This document shows, in pieces, positions 29,614 through 40,304 of a stretch of 64,000 nucleotides of DNA. Under the pieces are notes generated by a model. The model saw only the letters and a program-made list of their open reading frames with translations. It did not search any database and was not told the DNA's origin. The position numbers were made by a program, and so were the translations under genes. The stretch comes from Nonomuraea solani (lineage in GTDB: Bacteria > Actinomycetota > Actinomycetes > Streptosporangiales > Streptosporangiaceae), in NCBI RefSeq assembly GCF_900108335.1, contig NZ_FNVT01000001.1:486907-550906 (forward strand), given 5' to 3'. How positions within the stretch are numbered: position 1 is the first letter of the stretch; each line of letters starts with the position of its first letter.

Positions 29614-31023
29614 CCGGTGCGGCGCGTCTGGCGCACACCGCCCGGGTGATGAGGAAGGCCAGCACCGGCAGGACGAACACCGCCACCCGCAGCCCCGTCA
29701 CGATCACCTCGTAGGTGCTCTGGGGGACCGTCAGCAGCGCGCCGGGCGCGGGCGGCGGCTGCGGGAGGCCGGGGGCCGAGTGCATCGCCGGCGGGACCGC
29801 CGACACCCACATGCCCGCCCACAGCACGGTGAAGAATGTGATCACGGCGGCGCCCAGCGCGGCGCGCACCGGGGCCTGCGCGGGCCGGTCGAGCAGGTGG
29901 TGCACGTCGCCGTCGCCGGTGAAGCGCCGTTCGAGGAACGGGTAGAGGAACAGCAGGGCGAAGAAGGCCAGCAGGACCAGGGGCGGGATCCAGAGGCCGA
30001 GCTGGAGCACGTACCCGCCGATGGGGATCTCCCACGCGGGGACCAGCCGTTGCGCGCCGTCCAGCACGCCCGCGTACCAGAACGGCTGCGCCGACGGGGG
30101 AGCGGCGCCCGGCCGGTACGCCCCGTGCTCCCACACCGGGTTGACCCGGACGAACGTGGCCAGCAGCGAGATGAAGCCGATCGTGAACAGCGCGGTGGCG
30201 CCGTTCTTGATCGCGAAGTAGGGGAAGAACGGCCCGCCGGTGACCTTGTCTTCGGCGGTGGCCGCCGCGCGCCGTTCGTGTTCATGGCCGCGACCGCTTC
30301 GTCCCTCGCTCTCTCGTCGCGGGCTCCTTCGCTCGGTGTGCTTCTGCCGCCACGTGAGGATCAGCGCGTGCCCGGCACCACCGCCAGCAGGATGCCGGGC
30401 ACCAGCAGCACGTGGGTGACGAACACGCGCGGGATGACCTGGCCGGGGAACGGGCCGTCGAAGACGAAGGCCGCCAGGTAGGTGCCGATCAGCGGGATCG
30501 ACAGCAGCAGCCCCTCCGCCTGCTTGAGCCCCGTCATCCCGAGCTGGTCGCCGGGCAGGGACACCCCCAGGAACGACTCGAACAGGGCCAGCGCGAACAG
30601 CGTCACGCCCAGCATCCAGGTCAGCTCGCGCGGCTTCCTGAAGGCGCCGGTGAAGAAGACACGGCACATGTGGGCCACGATCGCCAGCACGAACACCGTC
30701 GCCGACCAGTGGTGGAGCTGACGTATCAGCAGCCCGCCGCGTACGTCCAGGCTGAGCTCCACGACCGACTCGTAGGCCACGTCCGGGTTCGGTTTGTAGA
30801 ACAGCGTCAGGAACGTCCCCGTGAGCACCAGCATGACGAACGCGTACAGCGCCAGCTCACCCAGCAGGAACGACCAGTGGCTCGGGAACAGCTTGCGCAA
30901 CTGCGGCCGGAGCCAGCGCGCGAACGGCAGCCGGTCGTCGAGGGAGATCAATGAGTCTCGGGCGACCTTTGCCGAACCGGCGACGATCTGCGCGCGCCTC
31001 TTGGGCTTGGTAGGAGTGGCCAT
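29600..31023 (-). pseudogene. Cytochrome bc-complex cytochrome b (QcrB-like), frameshifted
   Basis: ATG 31023 follows AGGAGG by 5 bases. The first frame (31023-30361, 220 aa) covers helices A-D with haem ligands in RQLHHW and VAHMCR and the first helix-D ligand in VFVTHVLL, then hits a stop after LLAVVPGTR. The continuation is in another frame, starting AGHALILTWRQKHT and running through PFLERRFTGD and LLDRP to 29600, with three more helices. One missing base near 30375 explains the shift. The break separates the two helix-D haem ligands, and no start codon suits an independent second protein, so this is not a natural cytochrome b6/subunit IV split. A sequencing error is possible. It is likely a second, non-essential cytochrome b copy. 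Confidence 0.75.
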
Positions 31024-31082
31024 GGGGGCCTCCTGGTGGGGGTGTGATCCGATTGTGCACCTAACCTCCTCCTTTCTCAAGA

Positions 31083-31147
31083 ATTGGTTTATACCAATTG
31101 GTCTAATCCAATTTTCCGATGTTCGGTCGTATAATTGGATTAGACCT
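31083..31147. promoter_or_regulatory. Cluster of three dre-like (GntR/HutC-type) operators between cytochrome b and ppdK
   Basis: ATTGGTTTATACCAAT (31083-31098) contains TGGTTTATACCA, an exact match to TGGTNTANACCA. TGGTCTAATCCA (31099-31110) matches at all but one position, and TGGATTAGACCT (31136-31147) at all but two. The last two also form a perfect 14-bp inverted repeat, GGTCTAATCCAATT (31100-31113) with AATTGGATTAGACC (31133-31146). A TATAAT box lies at 31130-31135. The location suits control of ppdK and of the divergent cytochrome b gene. Confidence 0.6.
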
Positions 31148-31253
31148 GTCATAGGCCGTTCACCTGCACAAACGATGACTTATACGAGGAGTGCAGTTTC
31201 ATCATCAATTCCACCGGTAGAGTCCGGGCAGAGGCGTTGGATTGGAGCGTGTG

Positions 31254-33887
<2,634 letters not shown>

Positions 33888-33945
33888 CCGTGAGGGCGCG
33901 CGCCCACCCGTTGCCTGGCTACACGGTGGGCCGGCTGATACCCGC

Positions 33946-34012
33946 CCCGAGCGGTCCTCGCTAACGCTCGGGCGTCCACATGTGGGGCTCGCGGCTCCGC
34001 CACGAGCCCCAC
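33946..34012. repeat. Tandem hairpins downstream of ppdK (REP-like)
   Basis: CCCGAGCG (33946-33953) pairs with CGCTCGGG (33965-33972), and GTGGGGCTCG (33982-33991) pairs with CGAGCCCCAC (34003-34012). The first loop contains GTCCTCGCTAA, close to the GTCCTCGCTA core of the repeats near 61.5 and 63.9 kb. They may serve as a termination or mRNA-protection element for ppdK. Confidence 0.45.
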
Positions 34013-34127
34013 GGTGAAAGGGCTTCCAGCCCTCTCACACTCTCCCGGCCGTGGACCAGGCTCCATCCGGCCGGCTGGTCGACCTGGCACCACACAACCG
34101 TGTTGCGAACTGCGGCGGTCGCCATCG

Positions 34128-34147
34128 CCTCGGGACCGGTCCCGAGG
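34128..34147. promoter_or_regulatory. Perfect 20-bp palindrome upstream of a membrane protein gene
   Basis: CCTCGGGACCGGTCCCGAGG reads the same on both strands and ends 23 bases before ATG 34171. It could be an operator for a dimeric regulator or a transcript hairpin near the ribosome site. Confidence 0.4.
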
Positions 34148-34170
34148 GGTGCGTGGAAGGCTTCCCGAAC

Positions 34171-34590
34171 ATGACGAGCGAGCAAGATTCCCCGCCGTCC
34201 GACGAGCGGTTCGGCGAGGGCCACGAACCGGACGAGAGCGTGTACCGGACACCTCCGCCCCGAACTGTGACGATCGCCGCGACCCTGTGGATCTCCCTCG
34301 GAGCCCTGCTGGTCGCCGGCATGGTGTACTACGCCTTGGACCCGCGATCAGCCCCTCTGAGCACAGGCCTGCTGACCCTGGTCGTGTGGATCGGAGTCGG
34401 CGTGGCCTTCATCGTCCTCGGCAAACTCATGCGCCAAGGCAGCACCCGCGCCCGGACCGCGCTGACCGTCATGGGAATCGTGTCATTGGCCGGCCTCTGG
34501 ACCGCCCTGCTCGTCGTCCCGGCGATCGTGCTGCAGTTCCGGCCGGCGAGCAGCGCCTGGTTCAAGGCCATCAACACGGGCAAACCCTAG
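34171..34590 (+). CDS. Small membrane protein of unknown function
   Basis: ATG 34171 gives 139 aa (GGAAGG 9 bases upstream); the longer frame from 34051 has no better start. A hydrophilic acidic N-terminus of about 35 residues (MTSEQDSPPSDERFGEGHEP) is followed by four hydrophobic segments (about 34-54, 62-80, 92-114 with a basic loop RQGSTRART). The layout recalls small actinobacterial membrane proteins with a disordered tail, but I do not recognise the family. Confidence 0.55.
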   Translation: MTSEQDSPPSDERFGEGHEPDESVYRTPPPRTVTIAATLWISLGALLVAGMVYYALDPRSAPLSTGLLTLVVWIGVGVAFIVLGKLMRQGSTRARTALTVMGIVSLAGLWTALLVVPAIVLQFRPASSAWFKAINTGKP

Positions 34591-35175
34591 CGCCGCGACT
34601 GGAACGATCGCCCGGGCCGGACGTACCTCCTCCGACTATCGAGACGCGATCAAGGTCATCGCCACCGTTCGTATGGCACCAAGCCGGGTCACGCTGGTTG
34701 AGCCAACAGGTGACGGTGGCGATGGTATGGCCCTTGACCTGGCCGAGCAGCCCCTGCTGCTGGACAGTTCCACGGACCCGGAAGCCAGCGATCCACCGCA
34801 TTCGTCCACGTGCGGGTGTTCTCATCCAGCGTCCAATGGGCCGTCCCCGGCGCGCCGCGACCACTCGGGCTGGGTGGGCAGCACCCGGTGTGCGTGTTTG
34901 GTGAACGCCGCGGACGCGATCGGCCAGTACGTCCTCCGGCCGGCCCAGAAGGTATCGACCTGGTTCTTCCGCCGGCTCGCTCCTACGGGTATCCGCGTTC
35001 GCTCTTGCCCGACCATAGACGGGCAGGGCCAACGCGTACGTACACGCCGCCTACCGGTTCCACATGCGTCGCCCGGCTCAACTTGCAATTCAGCCGCACG
35101 TAAGACTTCGAATGGCGGAAGCCAGGCCGCTCCTGTCCGTAGGATGGGGGAAGCTCTGAGCGAAGGACGGAATCG
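34591..35175. other. 585-base region without a supported gene
   Basis: Several overlapping open frames exist on both strands but none has a ribosome site, a recognisable domain or consistent third-position GC. The composition is lower in GC than the flanks. It may be decayed DNA at the border of the following island. I looked for transposase motifs and inverted repeats and cannot support any. Confidence 0.4.
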
Positions 35176-36297
35176 ATGACAGACCCCGCGCGTCCTCAAG
35201 ACGTGATCGAGGAGCACTTCCTGGATAAACCGTTGGACGTCGAGGCCGAACTCGATGACGGCGATTTGGATCGTGGGTTGCCCTGGCAGCCGGATGACAT
35301 CAGGGTCAGCTCCCGGAACTTTTCCCTCCGCAATGTCCTTGACATGATCGACGAAGGTGAGCTGGAGTTGGCACCAGATTTCCAGCGCAACCAGGTGTGG
35401 AAACTTCCCCAGAAATCCGGCCTGGTCGAATCGATTTTGTTGCAGATTCCTCTGCCTGCCTTTTATTTCGCTCAGGACAAAGATGGCAGCATGAAGGTGA
35501 TCGATGGGCTGCAGCGCCTATCAACTGCGCATGATTTCGCCCGTACGGAGAAGTTCGCTCTCGCTCATCTAGAGTATCTCGACCTTGCGAACAAGCGTTT
35601 TTCCGATCTGTCTCCAGCGTGGCGTCGGCGTTTTAATCAGACCCAGCTCGTGGTGCACGTCATCGACCCACAGACCCCCGCCCAGGTGAGATACGACATT
35701 TTCAAGCGAATCAACACCGGTGGCACGCCTCTCAACGCCCAGGAAATCAGGCACTGCCTGACCAGTGACCGCTGCCGTAATTTCCTCAAGCGCTGCGCGG
35801 CTCGCTCCGAGTTCCTCGACGCCGTAGGGAAAACCTTCCGGGAGCATGTGCGGATGGCCGACCGTGAACTCGTCCTTCGTTTCTGCGCCTTCCGGCTTAT
35901 GGGTCTCGACCAGTACCAAGGAGCGATGGACCCCTTTCTCGACGACGCGGCCGCGCTCATCGACAACCCAAAGCAGGTTTCCACGGAAGACCTTGCGCGC
36001 CTAGAGAACGACTTCATTCGAGCCATGGTCCTGGCTGTGGAAATCTTCGGGTCGCGCGCGTTCCGAAAAAGTCCCAGCTCGCCACTCAATCGCCCGATGT
36101 TCGAGAGCCTGGCAGTGACATTGGCGGAGGCCGTCGACCGAGGAGATAGGCTTGACGCTCCCCGGATCTCGGCCGAGATGAAAGTTCTCATCAGCGAAGA
36201 CCGCGAGTATTACGAGGCCATCAGCTCATCGACCGGTGGCAAAAGCAAGGTCGTGTACCGTTTCAGCAAGGCGAGGGCATTGGTGCTCGATCGATGA
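35176..36297 (+). CDS. DUF262 domain protein (ParB/GmrS-like fold), first gene of a three-gene cassette
   Basis: The 373-aa protein has the DUF262 signature: LAPDFQRNQVW (65-75) and the DGQQR-type motif VIDGLQRLST (108-117), then INTGGTPLNAQEIRH. DUF262 is a ParB-like nucleotide-hydrolysing/DNA-processing fold found in GmrSD-type type IV restriction enzymes and other phage-defence proteins. No C-terminal DUF1524 (HNH nuclease) domain is present, so if this is a nuclease system another subunit must supply the cut. ATG 35176 follows AAGGACG. The stop overlaps the ATPase start (ATGA). Codon use is clearly less GC-biased than in the flanking operons, which suggests horizontal transfer. Confidence 0.85.
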   Translation: MTDPARPQDVIEEHFLDKPLDVEAELDDGDLDRGLPWQPDDIRVSSRNFSLRNVLDMIDEGELELAPDFQRNQVWKLPQKSGLVESILLQIPLPAFYFAQDKDGSMKVIDGLQRLSTAHDFARTEKFALAHLEYLDLANKRFSDLSPAWRRRFNQTQLVVHVIDPQTPAQVRYDIFKRINTGGTPLNAQEIRHCLTSDRCRNFLKRCAARSEFLDAVGKTFREHVRMADRELVLRFCAFRLMGLDQYQGAMDPFLDDAAALIDNPKQVSTEDLARLENDFIRAMVLAVEIFGSRAFRKSPSSPLNRPMFESLAVTLAEAVDRGDRLDAPRISAEMKVLISEDREYYEAISSSTGGKSKVVYRFSKARALVLDR

Positions 36298-37391
36298 TCA
36301 CTGGGCTATGCGTCCGGAACTTCAAACGCTTTCTCGATCTCTCACTGCCATTGCGCTCGCTGACCGTGCTGACAGGACTCAACGGGGCAGGCAAAAGTAC
36401 ACTGATCCAGTCTTTGTTGCTTGCCCGGCAGGCGGCGTACCGGGTTGAACTGGATGTGGTCGCGCTCAACGGTGTCTTCGGTCTTGCTCTGGGCGAAGCC
36501 GAAGATGTCCAGCACCCGGAGGCTGAGGAGTCCGCCGAGGTGGCGGTTCAGCTAGAGATCGACGGTGCCGTGGAGGTGAAGTTCGGTTTCCGGCCGTCAG
36601 CGGCTCGAGCATTGAACCTTGTCATCGCCCCTCCTCGTCCCGATGGCCCAGCCATCCTCAAAGGCCATGGCACCGCCTTCACCTACCTGTGCGCCGAGCG
36701 GCTCGGACCACGTGACCAGCTCGAAGTGACCGCCGAAGACGTCGCGCATCTCGGGGTGGGAGAGCAGGGGCAGTTCTCTGGGCAGTTGCTCGCCGTCCAC
36801 GAGAACGACGAGGTACGGCCGCCGCTCCGGCACCCGCGAACAGAGGAACACGGAGTGACCACCCTGCGCGCGCAGGTGGAGGACTGGGCCAGTGAAATTA
36901 TCCGGCCTATCCGGGTCACCGCGCAGTGGCCACCAGGAATCGCCGCAAGCGTCATCCGCTATTCCGAGCCCGGCTCGCTTCTGGACGGCATTCGGCCGCC
37001 GAACATGGGATTCGGCGTTTCTTACGCCCTTCCCATCATCGTGGCGGGCCTGCTGGCACCTGAGAACGGCCTTTTCATTGTCGAAAACCCCGAAGCCCAT
37101 CTCCACCCCGCCGGCCAGAGCAAGATAGGCCGCTTCCTGGGACGGTTGGCGGGCAGCGGTGTCCAGGTGATCGTGGAGACCCATAGCGACCATGTACTTA
37201 ACGGGATCAGACTTGCGGCGGCCGATGAGCGTACCGTTAGCCCTATGGACGTGATCGTCCATTACTTCGATGGAGTCGAGCCAGTATCAATTGAGATGAC
37301 CGAGCGCGGTGGCCTGACAAAGTGGCCCGACGGTTTCTTCGACCAGCTCGAAAATGATCTGGGAGGGCTCGCCCGTGCCCAACGGCGATGA
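36294..37391 (+). CDS. AAA/ABC-type ATPase with DUF3696 C-terminus
   Basis: The 365-aa protein is an SMC/RecF-like ATPase: Walker A TGLNGAGKST (27-36), a degenerate signature region NMGFGVSYALPII (237-249), Walker B GLFIVENPEAHLHP (259-272) and the H-loop VETHSDHVLNGIR. The end WPDGFFDQLENDL is typical of DUF3696. Related ATPases drive effectors in several defence systems (OLD, Septu and retron types). It overlaps the DUF262 gene by 4 bases and the third gene by 17, so the three are one unit. It probably senses or binds DNA and controls the partners by ATP turnover. Confidence 0.88.
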   Translation: MITGLCVRNFKRFLDLSLPLRSLTVLTGLNGAGKSTLIQSLLLARQAAYRVELDVVALNGVFGLALGEAEDVQHPEAEESAEVAVQLEIDGAVEVKFGFRPSAARALNLVIAPPRPDGPAILKGHGTAFTYLCAERLGPRDQLEVTAEDVAHLGVGEQGQFSGQLLAVHENDEVRPPLRHPRTEEHGVTTLRAQVEDWASEIIRPIRVTAQWPPGIAASVIRYSEPGSLLDGIRPPNMGFGVSYALPIIVAGLLAPENGLFIVENPEAHLHPAGQSKIGRFLGRLAGSGVQVIVETHSDHVLNGIRLAAADERTVSPMDVIVHYFDGVEPVSIEMTERGGLTKWPDGFFDQLENDLGGLARAQRR

Positions 37392-38328
37392 CTCACCGCG
37401 TATCGTCATCGATGAAACCAGTTTTGACTTCAGAGAGGTGCCGGGCGACCAGCTCACTGAATTTCTGGACACCTTCAACGACGTACTCATGCAACTGCGT
37501 CAGGATGGGAGCCCAGCCTACAAGCCGCCGTACTTCGAGAACGTCCAGTGCACCGACGGCCATGAGTTGTACGAATATCTCGCCTCGGAGGCAGGCGACG
37601 AGGTGGACCGTGACGCCAAGTTTCGCTTCTACAGCCTCGTTCAAAAATGTCCGGAGTGGGATGCATCAGTTCCGGTGTGCGATCGTATGGGGATCGATGG
37701 CGGAGAAGACCGTGAGGCATGGTCGATCGCCTACGCCCTTACGATGGTTCTCCAGAACCGCGGCGTCGCCTGCCTCGCCTTAGGTCTTCGTGAGCGCCGC
37801 GGTTTCCTTCCCATCCGTGCCGATGTCGGCTGTGCCGAAGTTTTCTTTTTCGCCGAAAACGGAGAACTACCCGCTTTCTGGCGATCCCTCTTCAGGCTGG
37901 AGAACGTCGCCGAACAAGAGTTCTTCGTCCTCGCCGATCGGGCCTTCCCCAATCTGATCTTCCACGAGGACCTGACCTTCCGTCGTTTCCAGGGCGCCTA
38001 TCGTGATCTGCGCGAGCCGGTCGTCGTGCAGCTGGCCGTCCTTAACGACCACTTTTTGATCGTATATGCCGATTATCTAGGCAACTCCCGTACCATGAAG
38101 ATGGCCATGGCCGAGCACGGCTGTGATGGCTTGTCTCCAGAAAGCCCGAAAACTCGTAGCAACGCCGCTGCTATGCGTCTGCGAGATATAGAGTATGCCG
38201 GCAAGATCTACCGCTGCGAATGGCATATGAAGATCAGGCCCAACGTTGAGCGTATTCACTTCGCTTTCGGAGGAGACCTCGAAGACCGAATTCTTATTGG
38301 GATCTTCGTCGACCACCTCACAGTCTGA
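37375..38328 (+). CDS. Unknown third protein of the DUF262-ATPase cassette
   Basis: GTG 37375 is chosen because GGGAGGG lies about 8 bases upstream; it overlaps the end of the ATPase gene. ATG 37354 is an alternative. The 317-aa protein has no signal peptide, helix bundle or motif I can name. The N-terminal part is acidic. The middle is rich in aromatic residues (VFFFAENGELPAFWRSLFRL). The C-terminus carries a compact conserved-looking module (YRCEWHMKIRP, then ERIHFAF and ILIGIFVDHL) with Trp, His and Arg that could form a catalytic or nucleic-acid site. By position it is the best candidate for the effector of the cassette. I do not assign a function. Confidence 0.75.
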   Translation: MPNGDDSPRIVIDETSFDFREVPGDQLTEFLDTFNDVLMQLRQDGSPAYKPPYFENVQCTDGHELYEYLASEAGDEVDRDAKFRFYSLVQKCPEWDASVPVCDRMGIDGGEDREAWSIAYALTMVLQNRGVACLALGLRERRGFLPIRADVGCAEVFFFAENGELPAFWRSLFRLENVAEQEFFVLADRAFPNLIFHEDLTFRRFQGAYRDLREPVVVQLAVLNDHFLIVYADYLGNSRTMKMAMAEHGCDGLSPESPKTRSNAAAMRLRDIEYAGKIYRCEWHMKIRPNVERIHFAFGGDLEDRILIGIFVDHLTV

Positions 38329-38491
38329 TATGCCAATCGTCCAGAGCTTCGGCGTATTTTGTCCTGTTTCTCGATCATGCGAGGCCGAGGACGGTGCGGG
38401 CGGTGTCGCGCGAGCTGAGGCAGAGGGTCTGAGCGATGTGGTCGCTGTTGGTCGGGTATAGGCCCGACCGGCGAGGCCGCGCAGGCTGGCC

Positions 38492-39215
38492 ATGGTGCGG
38501 GGCGTTGCTGGTACGGGCCTGGCCAAGCGGCTGGTGGAAGAGGGAGCCCTGACCGATCCCGGCTGGCACCGAGCGGTGGAAACCGTACCGCGGGAGACAT
38601 TCCTCGGCGAAGCCGTCCTTTCCAAGACGAGGGGATGGCCGGTGACGAGTGGCGTTCCATGCCGCGAGGTCGTACGCCCGAGGAGAAGTGGCTGGAGATG
38701 GCCTACTCCAACAAGACGTGGATCGCCCAGGTCGACGGCGGGCATCCGCGACGGCGACAAGATCCTGGAAGCCGGCGCTCGCGCATCTGACCCTGGCCGA
38801 CGACGGCGCGGCCAGCGGCCGGTTCCTGCCGGACAATGTCTCTACGCCCGCATGGAAGGCCGCCCCGATCGTCGTACGTGATCGGGATCGGCTACGAACG
38901 CGAAAGCAGGATCGACCCGGACCTTCTGGGCGACTCGACGGGGCGCTTCGTCGCGCCCTCCGCCGAGAAACCGGGGTTCGATGAGCAAATCATCCTGCTC
39001 GATGTGGCAACCGGCTCCCAGGCCACCACGCGCCGCACCCCGGAGGGCGATGGGTGGCTGGTCCGGCAGCACGGCCCGCTTGAGCTGTGGCGGGCAGCGG
39101 AAGACACCATTCTGACCTGGCAAGGCGCGGGCAGCCCGCACCAATCCGGCTTCGGGCTCCCCGTGACGCCCGAGCGGCAATCGGTGTGGCTCGGTGACCC
39201 CGATGGGGCGAGCCG
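38492..39215 (+). pseudogene. Decayed FxLD-system-type (isoaspartyl-methyltransferase-like) methyltransferase
   Basis: Pieces of one protein are scattered over three frames: LAKRLVEEGALTDPGWHRAV and VETVPRETFLGEAV (from 38492), EKWLEMAYSNKTWIAQVDGG (frame of 38644), IRDGDKILEAG (38744), LTLADDGAASGRFLPDNVS (frame of 38649) and finally GFGLPVTPERQSVWLGDPDG (frame of 38836, to about 39211). The order is that of the FxLD/TgmC group of PCMT-like methyltransferases linked to graspetide or lanthipeptide clusters. The S-adenosylmethionine-binding part after ILEAG is largely deleted. At least four frame changes make it non-functional. No precursor peptide gene is visible nearby. Confidence 0.7.
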
Positions 39216-39355
39216 AGATCTTCCCGCCCAGCAACGAAAGGTCCCCGTACGGAGCTCTGCTTCCTCTCAAAGGCGTCCATGGCATGGCGGCGTGGCGCGG
39301 ATCACAGAGAAAGGGTGACACGCCGCTGTCGCGGGTGGCTGCCACCCTCGACGGC

Positions 39356-40288
39356 ATGACGATCACAGACGAAGACTGCCTCCCCGAGACCCTGGCGTTC
39401 AACGAGCAGTTCGAGGCGGCCGCCGCGAGCCGCCCGGCTCGCGGGCCGGCGCCGAGTGCGGCCACGCTGGCGCTTCTGCGGCGTAACCGGCTCGGTGGCG
39501 ACAGGCCGCCGGTGAGACTGCCGCACGGCCGGGACCGCGTCGTCGAGGGCGGAGTGAAGGTACGGGTCTTCGCGCCCGACCACGTCGACGGCGTCTACCT
39601 GCACATCCACGGAGGCGGCTGGGCGTTCGGTTCCGCGGACGGGCAGGACGAGCGGCTCTGGCGGCTCGCCGGGCAGGCACGGCTGGCGGTGGTGAGCGTG
39701 GACTACCGGCTCGCGCCGGAGCACCCGTTCCCCGCCGGGCCCGACGACTGCGAAACGGCCGCCCGGTGGCTGGTGAAGCACGCCGGGGACGAGTTCGGCA
39801 CCGACCGGCTGATGATCGGTGGTGAGTCGGCCGGTGCCCACCTCAGCGTCGTGACGCTGCTGCGCCTGCGCGACCGGTACGGCATCACCGGCGCGTTCCG
39901 GGCGGCCCACCTCCTCTTCGGCCCCTACGACCTGTCCATGACGCCGAGCCAGCGGTCGTTCGGCCCCCGGCGGTTGCTGAGCAACACCGACACGCTCCGG
40001 GGCGGATATGAGCTGTTCACGCCCGGGATGGGGGCGGAAGAGCGGCGCAGTCCGGAGGTCTCACCCCTGTTCGCGGACCTGGCCGGGTTGCCGCCCGCCC
40101 GGATCGTCGTCGGCACCGAGGACCCGCTCCTGGACGACTCGCTGTTCCTGGCCGCACGGTGGCAGGCGGCGGGCGCGCCGGTGCGGCTCGGCGTCGTCGC
40201 CGGCGCGATGCACGGCTTCACCCTGTTCCCGCTGGCCATCACCGAGCGGGAGCTGCGGCGAGAGCGCGACTTCCTGGTCTCCGCGTGA
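39356..40288 (+). CDS. Alpha/beta hydrolase, hormone-sensitive-lipase family
   Basis: ATG 39356 gives 310 aa; the frame is open to 39194 across the end of the pseudogene and the upstream part looks non-native. The HSL-family oxyanion motif HIHGGGWAFGS, the nucleophile elbow GGESAGAHL, and acid and base in VGTEDPLLDD and AMHGFTLF form a complete Ser-Asp-His triad. The enzyme is probably a cytoplasmic esterase for short acyl esters. It is followed 16 bases later by a WYL regulator on the same strand, which may control it. Confidence 0.9.
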   Translation: MTITDEDCLPETLAFNEQFEAAAASRPARGPAPSAATLALLRRNRLGGDRPPVRLPHGRDRVVEGGVKVRVFAPDHVDGVYLHIHGGGWAFGSADGQDERLWRLAGQARLAVVSVDYRLAPEHPFPAGPDDCETAARWLVKHAGDEFGTDRLMIGGESAGAHLSVVTLLRLRDRYGITGAFRAAHLLFGPYDLSMTPSQRSFGPRRLLSNTDTLRGGYELFTPGMGAEERRSPEVSPLFADLAGLPPARIVVGTEDPLLDDSLFLAARWQAAGAPVRLGVVAGAMHGFTLFPLAITERELRRERDFLVSA

Positions 40289-40304
40289 CGGTACCGTCAG
40301 CGGC

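Noticed and set aside
29600..30360. Independent subunit-IV-like gene (cytochrome b6/IV split)
   Set aside because: No ATG, GTG or TTG start follows the frame change, and the break falls between the helix-D haem ligands, so a frameshift explains it better.
34571..35175. Transposase remnant in the empty region before the DUF262 gene
   Set aside because: Some frames look repetitive, but I find no DDE motif, terminal repeats or target duplication.
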